This document shows, piece after piece, positions 17,028 to 25,586 of a stretch of DNA of 64,000 nt. The number at the start of each line of letters is the position of its first letter. Positions within the stretch are counted from its first letter, which is position 1. The DNA comes from Atopostipes sp963558565 (GTDB lineage Bacteria; Bacillota; Bacilli; Lactobacillales; Carnobacteriaceae_A), in NCBI GenBank assembly GCA_963558565.1, contig CAUWGX010000002.1:62001-126000 (forward strand), given 5' to 3'. Under the pieces are notes generated by a model. It did not search any database and had not been told where the DNA came from. It saw nothing but the letters and a program-made list of their open reading frames with translations. The translations under genes were made by a program, and so were the position numbers.

Positions 17028-20000
17028 TTACTCGACTTCAATTCGCGCGTGACTACCTTCTTGTTGGTTTTCGACGACAATGCGCGCAGGAATGCGATCT
17101 TTTAACTCATCCACATGGGAAATAACGCCAATTAAACGACCAGTTGATTGTAATTCCATCAGCGTCTCGATGGCCATTTCTAAAGAATCCGCATCTAGAG
17201 TCCCAAATCCTTCGTCAATGAAAAGCGTATCCACATGAACTCCACCTTGTTCGCTCTGAATAACATCACTCAAGCCTAACGCCAACGATAAAGAGGCTTT
17301 AAAGGTCTCGCCTCCACTCAAGGTTTTCACACTTCGCGTAGCTCCGGCATAACGATCAAACACATCAATCTCCAAGCCTTCTGGGCCGGCCCCTTTGATT
17401 CGATCTTTCCGTCGAACAAGTTCGTAACGGCCACTAGTCATTACTTCAAAACGTTGGTTAGCTGCGAAAAGCACTTCTTCAAAGTAAATACTCAAAACAT
17501 AACGTTCAAAAGAGACATAACTTGTTTTCGTTGAACCATTCGCAATTTCTGCCAGTTCTTCGTAAATAGACAGCGGTTTATAAATCTTTTGACTTTCCTG
17601 ATAATTGGTTTTTATTTCAGCCAATGAATTTTGGTGTTTACTGTTTTTCGCAATGAGTGCATCTCGTCTATCTTCTAATGCTTCTTTTTCTACTTTTATT
17701 TTGCTTAAGTTTTCTTCAATTTCAACCATTGAGGCCAAGTCTTCTGTGTTTTCTAACTGTTCCTTGATTTTCTTTCGTTGACGCGTGTTGTAAAGTTTTT
17801 CCTCCTCATATTGTTTGACTTTTTCTTGATAAGCTTGAACGGTCTCATCATTTAGTAAGTAAGTTTCAATCGCTTCAGCCAATGAGTACTTTTCAAGTAA
17901 CGCATCCACGATTTCCTTTTGTTCAGCTTGTGCTTCTTTGTTTTTCTGCTTTTGTGTTTCTAATATAGCGATGGAGGTTTCAGTTTGTGTTTGTTGATTA
18001 GTTTTCTCAGCTAGTTCATTTCGAACAGTTTCCGCTTCTTTTTGCACGCGTTGAATGGTGGCTGTCTGCCGCTCAATTTCTGATTGAAGTTCTGTTGCTG
18101 AAGAAAAATGTAGATGTTCATCAATTTCTTTCAACAATCCTTCCAGTTCTTCAATCTTTTCCTCCATATTTGTTGCGTTGCTTTTTTCTTGGGTGAGCTT
18201 TAACTGATTTTCCTGAGCAGCTGTTTGGGTCGTTTCTAAATCTTTTCGCCAAGCTTGTTCTTGGCTCAATTTTTCTTCTAAACGCTCCACATGCTTTTTA
18301 TTTTTAGCTAATTCTTCTGTCACGTCCTCAGCTTTTTCTTGAGAGAAAACTAATCCTTCCGCATAGTCTTCCTCAAAAACGCCTAGTCGCGCTTCTTCCG
18401 CTTTTAGTTGTTTGGCTTTTTCTTCCATCGCAGCTGAATTTTTTGTATATAAAGCTTTCTGCTCATCGCGTGCCGCTTCATATTCTTGCAGTTCTTCTTC
18501 GCTAATCGCATCTGGAAGAGTCGGCGCAGGTTGCGGGTGGTGAACAGACCCACACACGGGGCAAGGTTTTTCTTCTTCAAGCTCTCCGACTAAAACACCG
18601 GCTAAGTTGCTAAAGTACTGTTGGCGCGCTTCTTCATAAACTTTTTGTGCCTTTTGGTATTGATCGGAAGTAGTTTTATTTTCTTTCAATAAAGTCGCTA
18701 ATTCAGCTTGTCGTGTTAAAATATTTTCCAAAGTTTCTATTTTTTGTTTCAGTAAGTTCTGGGTTTCTTTTAACTCTTCTTGTTTCTTTTGGGCATTCGT
18801 CAATTCTTCTCGCCAGGTTTGAATTTTTTCAAGATCAGCGGTTAGAGCCTTTATTTCTTCAACAAATTTTCCCGACGTCTTCTCAAGAACATCAATCTGT
18901 TGGTAGGTATTTTTTAATTGGGTGTTCTTTTCATCCAATGCTTGTTTTTTCTGTTCACGTTCAGCGAACTTTTCCTGTTCCGCTTCAAGCTTCTTAATTT
19001 CTTGGCGAATGGTATCGAGTTGTTGTTCCGCTTCTTTGGTTTCTTTATTTTTTTGAGTCAGTATTTGCAGCTCTTCTTGAATTTTTTCCTGGGCTTCTAA
19101 GTTTTCAGTTAAATCCGCTTCAATCTGCGTAAACTCTTTGACGATTTTTGCATACGCTTCCTGCTCTTTATGGACTTCTGATGCTTGTTGATTGAACTTT
19201 AGAGCATCTTTCTTTTCTGAAATCTCTTTTTCTAAAGCGGCCAACTCTTTCTTCGCTTGTTCTAAGGTTTCTTGTTCCTTTAATAAGTTGATAAAAGTTT
19301 CTTGTTCTTTTTCCGTTTGACTGAGAGCTTTGATTTCTTCTCTCGTGGCAGTTAACTGTTTATTTCCTTCCGACAACCACGCTTCAAGTATTTCTAATAT
19401 TTTTTCATAGTCCACTTGTTCAATAGCTTGCGTGAGTGCTGAGTCCTCTTCCGCGGCAATAGACGAAAGGGATTGTTCTAACCTTGTTTCATACGTCTTA
19501 AATTTATCTCTTAATTTTTTACGTTTTTCTTTGAGAACTTCTTGGAAATCTTGAAGATGTTCCGTACCAAAAATATTTCTGAAAATTTCTTCCTTTTCAC
19601 TACTATTGGATTGTAGTAACCGCCGGAATTCACCTTGGGGTAACATCACAATTTGACGAAATTGTTCGAAAGAAAGACCCAGTAAATCTTTGATGACTTC
19701 GTTGGCATTACGACCTGTGGCGAGTAATTGATCTTCTTTATAAAACTCAACTTCTGCCGGTAACTCTCGCGTCTTAACACGAGCGCCCGGTCCAATTTGT
19801 TGGGGACTCCGTTTTACGCGATAACTGGTCTGTCCAATCTCGAAAGTTAATTCGACAAAGCAAAAATCTTCATCTGTCGCAAATTGCGATTTCAACATAT
19901 CAAGTTCACGCGCTTGACCGCTGGCATGATTAAACAAAGCATAGGTGAGCGCATCAAAAATGGTTGTTTTTCCTGAACCTGTTGGACCCGTCACCAAAAA

Positions 20001-20090
20001 GATAGAAGACGAACCAAAGGAAGTGAAATCTAAGTCTACCTTTCCTCGGTAAGGGCCAAAAGCATTGATTGTTAATTGGATCGGTCGCAT
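17028..20090 (-). CDS. sbcC: Exonuclease SbcCD subunit C
   Basis: SMC-like ATPase of 1020 residues that with SbcD forms a nuclease acting on DNA ends and hairpins. The N-terminal Walker A GPTGSGKTT is at 35-43. Two long coiled-coil arms flank a zinc-hook CPVCG at about 511, which joins two molecules. The C-terminal half of the ATPase follows, with the signature LSGGETFKAS (about 920) and Walker B LFIDEGFGTLD (about 960). It overlaps the end of sbcD by 19 bp, so translation is probably coupled. Confidence 0.97.
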   Translation of the reverse strand: MRPIQLTINAFGPYRGKVDLDFTSFGSSSIFLVTGPTGSGKTTIFDALTYALFNHASGQARELDMLKSQFATDEDFCFVELTFEIGQTSYRVKRSPQQIGPGARVKTRELPAEVEFYKEDQLLATGRNANEVIKDLLGLSFEQFRQIVMLPQGEFRRLLQSNSSEKEEIFRNIFGTEHLQDFQEVLKEKRKKLRDKFKTYETRLEQSLSSIAAEEDSALTQAIEQVDYEKILEILEAWLSEGNKQLTATREEIKALSQTEKEQETFINLLKEQETLEQAKKELAALEKEISEKKDALKFNQQASEVHKEQEAYAKIVKEFTQIEADLTENLEAQEKIQEELQILTQKNKETKEAEQQLDTIRQEIKKLEAEQEKFAEREQKKQALDEKNTQLKNTYQQIDVLEKTSGKFVEEIKALTADLEKIQTWREELTNAQKKQEELKETQNLLKQKIETLENILTRQAELATLLKENKTTSDQYQKAQKVYEEARQQYFSNLAGVLVGELEEEKPCPVCGSVHHPQPAPTLPDAISEEELQEYEAARDEQKALYTKNSAAMEEKAKQLKAEEARLGVFEEDYAEGLVFSQEKAEDVTEELAKNKKHVERLEEKLSQEQAWRKDLETTQTAAQENQLKLTQEKSNATNMEEKIEELEGLLKEIDEHLHFSSATELQSEIERQTATIQRVQKEAETVRNELAEKTNQQTQTETSIAILETQKQKNKEAQAEQKEIVDALLEKYSLAEAIETYLLNDETVQAYQEKVKQYEEEKLYNTRQRKKIKEQLENTEDLASMVEIEENLSKIKVEKEALEDRRDALIAKNSKHQNSLAEIKTNYQESQKIYKPLSIYEELAEIANGSTKTSYVSFERYVLSIYFEEVLFAANQRFEVMTSGRYELVRRKDRIKGAGPEGLEIDVFDRYAGATRSVKTLSGGETFKASLSLALGLSDVIQSEQGGVHVDTLFIDEGFGTLDADSLEMAIETLMELQSTGRLIGVISHVDELKDRIPARIVVENQQEGSHARIEVE

Positions 20091-21229
20091 GACATCTTTT
20101 CCTCCGCTTCAATTTCTTCAAATGTTTCGACAACAGCCTGCTGCTTCTCATCATTTAATGGCATTCCCCGATGTTGTTCATAAAAATCAGCAAACAGACT
20201 TTGAGAACTTTTTGTCTCCAAATGTTCTTTAGAATGGTACACATCAAGCTGTTCTTGTTTTTTATGATAAATATATTCAAGCCCCATGGCATAAGGGTAA
20301 TTTCGCCGTAAACGGTTCATCGCATCTAAGATATATTCCTGATCTTCTAATTCAAAAAAGAGATAGTCTTCAGAAGTTTCTTTTAAAATATCCTCAAATA
20401 AGCCTCGAACAACACGCAAGTCTTTACTCGGTTGAAGAGCGATCGACTCTACTTGCACACCTTCTTTGGATATTTCTACCAATAAATTCTGTTTCCGGTG
20501 GTTGGCTTCTGATTTTGAATATTTTAAGGGGGAGCCACTATAGCGAATAAAATCACTTTTGACTTTTTGAGCTTTATGTAAATGGCCTAAGGCAACATAA
20601 TCAAAAGCTTCCACTAATTCAGCAGGCACAAAATCCACTGTACCAATGTTGAGCGCACGCTCTGAATCGGATTCTTCCAGCACTTGGTCCGTTGATTGAT
20701 TGATGATAAATCCGTGATACAATAAAATATTAATAGCATCGGGATCCCAGTCTTCTTTTACTTGTGAAAGTTGGGCTTTTAAAGCATCTTCTGGTGTACG
20801 AATCGTTTCATCCTTTAAGACACCTCGGATATTGCGATGATCATCATACGGAACAAGGTAAAAATGACTATCTTTTATAGTGACTTTACGAACTGTCTCT
20901 TTCGTGGTTCCTTCGATATATAAATCACTACCTGCTAGGAGTTCTGCACCATATTCTATTCGTTCATTGCTATCATGATTCCCGGCGATCACTAATACGG
21001 GTACGCCGACTTCTTGGGTTAATTTCGTAAATACCCGATTAGCTAAACTCACCGCTTCTTTGGGCGGAATCGCTCGGTCATATAAATCCCCCGCTACAAT
21101 CAGCGCATCCAGCTCTAATTTTTTCGTTTGTGCGACTAATTCTTTTAAATATTCCTCTTGCAAATCTAGCATCGAAAATTCATTAACAATTTTTCCTAGA
21201 TGCCAATCGGCCGTATGTAATATGCGCAT
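20072..21229 (-). CDS. sbcD: Exonuclease SbcCD subunit D (Mre11-like nuclease)
   Basis: Metallophosphoesterase of 385 residues, nuclease partner of SbcC. Metal motifs are intact: HTADWHLGK (6-14), AGDLYDR, AGNHDSNER, YHGF and ALGHLHKAQ. It is the first gene of the sbcDC operon. The last codons overlap the start of sbcC. Length is as expected for Firmicute SbcD. Confidence 0.97.
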   Translation of the reverse strand: MRILHTADWHLGKIVNEFSMLDLQEEYLKELVAQTKKLELDALIVAGDLYDRAIPPKEAVSLANRVFTKLTQEVGVPVLVIAGNHDSNERIEYGAELLAGSDLYIEGTTKETVRKVTIKDSHFYLVPYDDHRNIRGVLKDETIRTPEDALKAQLSQVKEDWDPDAINILLYHGFIINQSTDQVLEESDSERALNIGTVDFVPAELVEAFDYVALGHLHKAQKVKSDFIRYSGSPLKYSKSEANHRKQNLLVEISKEGVQVESIALQPSKDLRVVRGLFEDILKETSEDYLFFELEDQEYILDAMNRLRRNYPYAMGLEYIYHKKQEQLDVYHSKEHLETKSSQSLFADFYEQHRGMPLNDEKQQAVVETFEEIEAEEKMSCDRSN

Positions 21230-21353
21230 ATCGAAACTCCATTTCTAAATAATGTTACTTCAATCATAACAAAAATCTTTCCCAACCGGCTATTTTTCTC
21301 AAAATAAAAAGCCATTCATACGAACTTTAATCGGTATAAATGGCCCAATAACT

Positions 21354-22136
21354 TTAAATATTTAGTTGCTGTTCTTTTGTCGTCGTTTCCGTCATACCGA
21401 TACGATTATATTTCACTTCACGCGTTTTTATTTTCCCGTCTTTTCCGACTAAGATCGCAGTAGTCCCTACCGTCCCAAAATCTTCTCCTTGGATAAAAAT
21501 AGAAGAACTCTTCAGAGCGGTTTCGTAATTTAATTCAGCGGGGTAATCTTCCATCGTTTCTGCAACTTGTTTGTCGGCTAAGAGTGCCGTTAACTCCTCC
21601 AACTTTAAGTTTTTTGAATGCGTCGCGACATAGGTATTTAGTAAATCACCCGCACGATCGCGGCGCGAATTGCTCAAATCATCAAGCGTATTGGCTAAGC
21701 AGTGAATGCCCGGTTCAAACGCTTGAAAAGTATTTTCAACATTTGAATAATAGCGTAAATCTGAAAAAGTCCCATACAGTAAATGAAACCCGTCGTATTG
21801 AGTCCGATTGGTTTCTAAGTATTTTTCAAAATCTGTGAGCGTCATATTTTTCGTCAAATAATCACGCAATAATTGTCCCCGCGAACGAGGAGAATTTGTG
21901 GCTGGCTTCCAATCGGTAAAAGGATGGTTTAATACGGCAATAAACCGTCCACTATCTGTATAGCCGAGCCAAGTACCGAACGCTTTTAGATCCATTCCTG
22001 CTGTCACCGTTGGGTGATCGACCCAGCGATGCAAAGCGACTGCTGGTCGATCATAAGCTTCATCACGATTGGCTACAAAAATCAATGGATAATCGGGATG
22101 TCCGTCTTTTATAAAAGTGACCAAACACATTGTCAT
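21354..22136 (-). CDS. NRDE-family protein (TANGO2-like)
   Basis: Protein of 260 residues with the eponymous motif ANRDE (VANRDEAYDRP) and the typical start MCLVTF, with GMDLKAFGTWLGYT and FIAVLNH next. Family members (PF05742) occur from bacteria to the human protein TANGO2; their biochemical function is not settled. The ATG at 22136 has AAGGAG 5 bases upstream, and a second ATG at 22130 would put the Cys at position 2, as in many homologues. It is followed by no partner gene on the strand and preceded by the ArAE-type gene 42 bases upstream. Confidence 0.87.
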   Translation of the reverse strand: MTMCLVTFIKDGHPDYPLIFVANRDEAYDRPAVALHRWVDHPTVTAGMDLKAFGTWLGYTDSGRFIAVLNHPFTDWKPATNSPRSRGQLLRDYLTKNMTLTDFEKYLETNRTQYDGFHLLYGTFSDLRYYSNVENTFQAFEPGIHCLANTLDDLSNSRRDRAGDLLNTYVATHSKNLKLEELTALLADKQVAETMEDYPAELNYETALKSSSIFIQGEDFGTVGTTAILVGKDGKIKTREVKYNRIGMTETTTKEQQLNI

Positions 22137-22178
22137 TCCAACTCCTTATGATTCCATTTCCATTCTATCTACTCTTAA

Positions 22179-22703
22179 TTATTTAGACGTCTTACTCTCT
22201 GTTTTTTTACGTCTAGGAAGCAGTCGTTTATTTACAAAGTAAGCGATGAGAAAACCTATAAACGTTTCAATAATCCGGATCGTCACATAGGATAGAGCAT
22301 CTAAATGGCTCTCATTGTGCGACAATAAAGTAACCGCTGTAACCACCGCCGCAATCGTCATCGCATAAGGGGCTAATTTTAATATTTTACAAAGGGAGAG
22401 TGACAGCATCACAAAAATCGCAACAGCCAAGGGAGCAAAATTAGAGGTGGTCCCTATATGAAAGGACTGTAACAGCAGCAAACAAGCATAAGAAGAAACG
22501 CCTCCGATTAATGTTCCAATTATCCGGTTTATGCCCGTCGATTTTGTTTCAGCGCTTGTTGTTCTCATCGTTAAAATACAGGCAAGTGCCGCATGCACAG
22601 GGTCATAATGCCCTAAAAAATAAAATAACTGCACACTAATAAGAACAGCAATTGTCGTTTTCATAATTCGTCGACCAGGAACTAGTTCCTTATATTTTTC
22701 CAA
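22179..22703 (-). CDS. ArAE/FUSC-type membrane protein (aromatic acid exporter family)
   Basis: Protein of 174 residues with about five membrane helices and the start GRRIMKTTIAVLISVQLFYFLG typical in outline of the short ArAE_1 (DUF939) proteins of Firmicutes; ATMRTTSAET-type MRTTSAETKSTG and GTLIGG follow. Larger family members export aromatic acids, but this short form lacks their soluble C-terminal domain and no substrate can be named. It heads a probable two-gene unit with the NRDE gene. Confidence 0.75.
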   Translation of the reverse strand: MEKYKELVPGRRIMKTTIAVLISVQLFYFLGHYDPVHAALACILTMRTTSAETKSTGINRIIGTLIGGVSSYACLLLLQSFHIGTTSNFAPLAVAIFVMLSLSLCKILKLAPYAMTIAAVVTAVTLLSHNESHLDALSYVTIRIIETFIGFLIAYFVNKRLLPRRKKTESKTSK

Positions 22704-22880
22704 TTTTTTCCCTCTTTCAAAATCATCCTAAGTTTCCTCTTCTATTCAATTTCAAAATAATTGTAGCATAAAAGCATATAACTTTTAATTTAGACCTTTT
22801 AACTCGTTTGCTGGGAAAAAACTCTCGATTTTTAGTTTTTCCAGAGTTGTTGATTCGTTTGAGTGAAGTATTCTTTCTCC

Positions 22881-23150
22881 TGTTTTGGTGAAATCCGTTT
22901 TGAGCGAGATATTTCCCATTTGTTTCGCTGTAATCCATTTTGAGCGAGATATTCTCCGTTTGTTTCGCTGTAATTCATTTTGAGCGAGATATTCTCCATT
23001 TGTTTCGCTGAAATTCATTTTGAGCGAGATATTTTCCATTTGTTTCGCTGTAATCCATTTTGAGCGAGGTATTTCCCATTTGTTTCGCTGTAATTCATTT
23101 TGAGCGAGGTATTCTCCATTTGTTTCGCTGTAATTCATTTTGAGCGAAAC
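22881..23150. repeat. Seven-unit 40-bp array of inverted heptamers (TTTCGCT/AGCGAGA family)
   Basis: TGAGCGAG recurs at 22901, 22941, 22981, 23021, 23061, 23101 and 23141 (last copy altered), exactly 40 bp apart. Between copies stand a 13-bp spacer (TATTCTCCATTTG type), the heptamer TTTCGCT and a second 13-bp spacer (GTAATTCATTTTG). As the period is not a multiple of three, the open frames crossing the array cannot be a conserved repeat protein. The region 22704-23358 holds no other feature. Confidence 0.92.
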
Positions 23151-23358
23151 AACTTCATTTTAAAAGGATGAGCTTTAACTTTCAATAAATATTTGTTTAA
23201 AGTGGCAGATTATTTTATAAACATTTAAGTTTTTATATTAATTATAGATTAAAAATTCCAATATGTAGTAAGCCTTTACATGTTCATCATGTAAACATAA
23301 ATGCTATAAAACAGGGTTGTCTATCCCTTTTATTCTCTAATTTATTTCTCATTTTGTG

Positions 23359-23387
23359 TTGAGTTCCTATTTCTTTTACTGTATATT
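23359..23387 (+). promoter_or_regulatory. Promoter of the opp operon leader
   Basis: TTGAGT (23359-23364), 17 bp, TATATT (23382-23387); start of transcription expected near 23394, about 40 nt before the leader peptide. Confidence 0.7.
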
Positions 23388-23435
23388 AATAGAAATTTAA
23401 TTCTAACTATAAAAAACAGTGTGAGGTTGGATATT

Positions 23436-23480
23436 ATGTTGCAGCGCAATTTATTTTTTTATATTTTTGAGCAGGGCTAG
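23436..23480 (+). CDS. Leader peptide of opp attenuator 1 (14 residues)
   Basis: A 14-codon reading frame, MLQRNLFFYIFEQG, starts with ATG nine bases after GAGG (23423-23426) and ends with TAG at 23478-23480. It has a run of Phe-Phe-Tyr-Ile-Phe codons. The stop codon lies inside the first strand of the hairpin that follows, which is the position expected of a peptide used for transcription attenuation. No homologue is claimed; the case rests on placement and on the comparable arrangement at 29384. Confidence 0.55.
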   Translation: MLQRNLFFYIFEQG

Positions 23481-23591
23481 CGTTTTTCGGAAATTTCGAA
23501 AATACGAAGGCCCTATTTGCGATACATCATAAAATGGGACCTCGAAATGACCTCCCATTCTATATTTATAGTGTGGGAGGTCTTTTGTTTT
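23473..23591 (+). promoter_or_regulatory. Attenuator 1 upstream of oppB (five pairing segments)
   Basis: Segments: 1 = AGGGC..CGT..TTTTCG (23473-23489), 2 = CGAAAA..ACG..GCCCT (23497-23514), 2' = CCCTATTT (23511-23518), 3 = AAATGGG (23532-23538), 4 = CCCATT (23554-23559), 5 = TGGGAGGTC (23574-23582) before a T-rich run. 1 pairs with 2; 2' can instead pair with 3; 3 can pair with 4; and 4 with its flank (GACCTCCCA, 23549-23557) pairs with 5 as a terminator. If 1:2 forms, 3 is free to block the terminator; if a ribosome sits on the leader stop codon and covers 1, 2:3 forms and the terminator can fold. Confidence 0.6.
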
Positions 23592-23662
23592 ATAAGGAAT
23601 TAATTTTAAATGTTTTTGTTCATAAGGTTCATCATATTTTTTAGAAGTGAGGAGAGAGATTA

Positions 23663-24613
23663 TTGCTAAAATATATTTTTAAACGCATCCTAACTGCGAT
23701 TCCGGTGTTACTCATTATTTCACTAGGAGCATTTCTCATGCTTCAGTTAGCGCCAGGAGATGCAGCGGACTTATATATTACGCCAGATACTACACAACAA
23801 CAGATTGAAGCGACACGTACAGCCTTAGGTTTGGACCAACCGCTTTACGTTCAATACTTCAGTTGGTTGTCACAAGTTTTACGAGGACACTTGGGCTATT
23901 CGTTTTCTAATAATATGCCGGTCACTCAAATTTTAGCCGAACGGGTAGGACCTACTGTTTTACTCATGGGGGCTGCCCTTGTCTTAGCTTACATCGTGGG
24001 TATTCCTTTAGGTCTATTAAGTGGAAGAAAAAAAGGCACTTGGATAGATTCATCCATTACGGCCGTTTCATTTTTAGGGATTTCGATTCCTTCCTTTTTC
24101 TTCGGGCTTTCTTTAGTTTATATTTTCGGGGTGGAATTAGGTTGGTTACCGACAGGAGGTATGTTTCCGCTAGGTACTGAGCCAACTTTTGGAATTGTCA
24201 TCCAACACATGATTTTACCCGTCATTGTTTTATCCGTCGCCTATATGGCCAATATGACGCGGTACATGCGCTCAACCACGATTGATGTTTATGAACAAAA
24301 CTATATCCGGACAGCCGTCGCTAAAGGGTTAAATGCTCAGGAAGTATTTACTTTTCATAGTATTCGAAATTCTTTGATTCCAATTATTACAGTGATCGGA
24401 ACCGACTTACCGAAACTGGTCGGTGGTGCCATTGTTACGGAACAAGTATTTAGTTGGCCAGGGTTAGGTTCACTGACAATGACTGCTATCCAGCAAAGAA
24501 ATTACCCCATTATTCTAGGAGTGACCATGCTTTCTGCCGTCGTTGTACTAGTTGCGAACCTTGTTGTCGATATTTTATACGCAGTGATTGATCCAAGAAT
24601 TCAATATGATTAA
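23663..24613 (+). CDS. oppB: Oligopeptide ABC transporter permease
   Basis: Permease of 316 residues of the DppB/OppB type: N-terminal LKYIFKRILTAIPVLL, periplasmic loop, five more membrane helices and the EAA motif region YIRTAVAKGLNAQEVF. It starts with TTG behind GAGGAG. First gene of oppBCADF, 70 bases after the attenuator 1 terminator, so its expression depends on read-through there. With oppC it forms the channel of a peptide importer. Confidence 0.95.
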   Translation: MLKYIFKRILTAIPVLLIISLGAFLMLQLAPGDAADLYITPDTTQQQIEATRTALGLDQPLYVQYFSWLSQVLRGHLGYSFSNNMPVTQILAERVGPTVLLMGAALVLAYIVGIPLGLLSGRKKGTWIDSSITAVSFLGISIPSFFFGLSLVYIFGVELGWLPTGGMFPLGTEPTFGIVIQHMILPVIVLSVAYMANMTRYMRSTTIDVYEQNYIRTAVAKGLNAQEVFTFHSIRNSLIPIITVIGTDLPKLVGGAIVTEQVFSWPGLGSLTMTAIQQRNYPIILGVTMLSAVVVLVANLVVDILYAVIDPRIQYD

Positions 24614-24628
24614 AGGAGATGAGTGTAA

Positions 24629-25573
24629 ATGGCAGAAAATCAAACATCGAAAGAGCTTTTTCAGTTCGCTGGTGGTGGCTTACAAGATGAGGTTTATCAC
24701 AAACAGCAAGAAAAACTCGGTCACGAATCAGAAAGTTTTACCAAAACAGTCGCTAAACGTTTTTTTAAAAATAAGTTAGCGGTCGCTAGTTTAGTTGTTT
24801 TTATTTTAATTATTTTAATGGCCCTTTTCGCTAATGTACTGGCCCCTTTCCCACGAGATCAAACAGTTGGCCAGTTTCAGGCTGCTCCTTATGGTGAGCA
24901 TTTACTCGGAACGGACAGCGTGGGACGTGACGTCCTTACTCGACTGATTCATGGAACCCAAGTTTCCTTAATTGTTGGATTTGGTTCTGTGGCCATTTAT
25001 GTCGTCGTGGGGACAACACTTGGCCTAATCGCTGGTTACTTTGGCGGCTTGGTTGATTCGATCATTATGCGAATTACAGAAGCCTTTCAATCTTTTCCCT
25101 ATTTCCTCGTTGTTCTGACTTTTGTTTCGATTTTAAATTCAGGACTCTGGACGGTAACTATCATTATGGGGGTACTTGGTTGGCCTCGTTTAGCACGAAT
25201 TGTTCGGGGAGAGGTTTTAAGGTTAAAGTCGCAAGACTTTATCTATGCCGCTATTGCTACGGGTTACTCAACACCCGCTATTTTATTCCAACATATTCTT
25301 CCAAATTTATTATCACCTATTCTCGTCAATGCCACATTTGGAGTAGCGAATAATATTTTGACAGAATCGTCCTTAAGTTTCTTAGGGGTGGGCGTGGAGC
25401 CGCCACGTCCGAGCTGGGGGAATATTTTAGCAGAGGCACAATCCTTAAATGTTCTCACCACACAACCTTGGCGGTGGGTACCGGCAGGAATTCTAATTTT
25501 TATGACTGTCCTTTGTGTGAACTTTATTGGTGAAGGTCTCCGAGAAGCGATTGAAGGCGAAACTAAAAGTTAA
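24629..25573 (+). CDS. oppC: Oligopeptide ABC transporter permease
   Basis: Second permease, 314 residues, with the OppC N-terminal cytosolic segment followed by a helix (VASLVVFILIILMALF), the GTDSVGRDVLTRLIHGTQVSL motif (in part) and the EAA region DFIYAAIATGYSTPAILFQH. RBS GGAG 7-8 bases upstream, 15 bases after oppB. It pairs with OppB. Confidence 0.95.
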   Translation: MAENQTSKELFQFAGGGLQDEVYHKQQEKLGHESESFTKTVAKRFFKNKLAVASLVVFILIILMALFANVLAPFPRDQTVGQFQAAPYGEHLLGTDSVGRDVLTRLIHGTQVSLIVGFGSVAIYVVVGTTLGLIAGYFGGLVDSIIMRITEAFQSFPYFLVVLTFVSILNSGLWTVTIIMGVLGWPRLARIVRGEVLRLKSQDFIYAAIATGYSTPAILFQHILPNLLSPILVNATFGVANNILTESSLSFLGVGVEPPRPSWGNILAEAQSLNVLTTQPWRWVPAGILIFMTVLCVNFIGEGLREAIEGETKS

Positions 25574-25586
25574 AGGTGGAATTTCA

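Noticed and set aside
22785..23138. Open frame of 117 codons on the minus strand with a repeated SETNGEYLAQN-like pattern
   Set aside because: It runs through the 40-bp repeat array. The period is not a multiple of three, the frame shifts between units, and there is no ribosome binding site.
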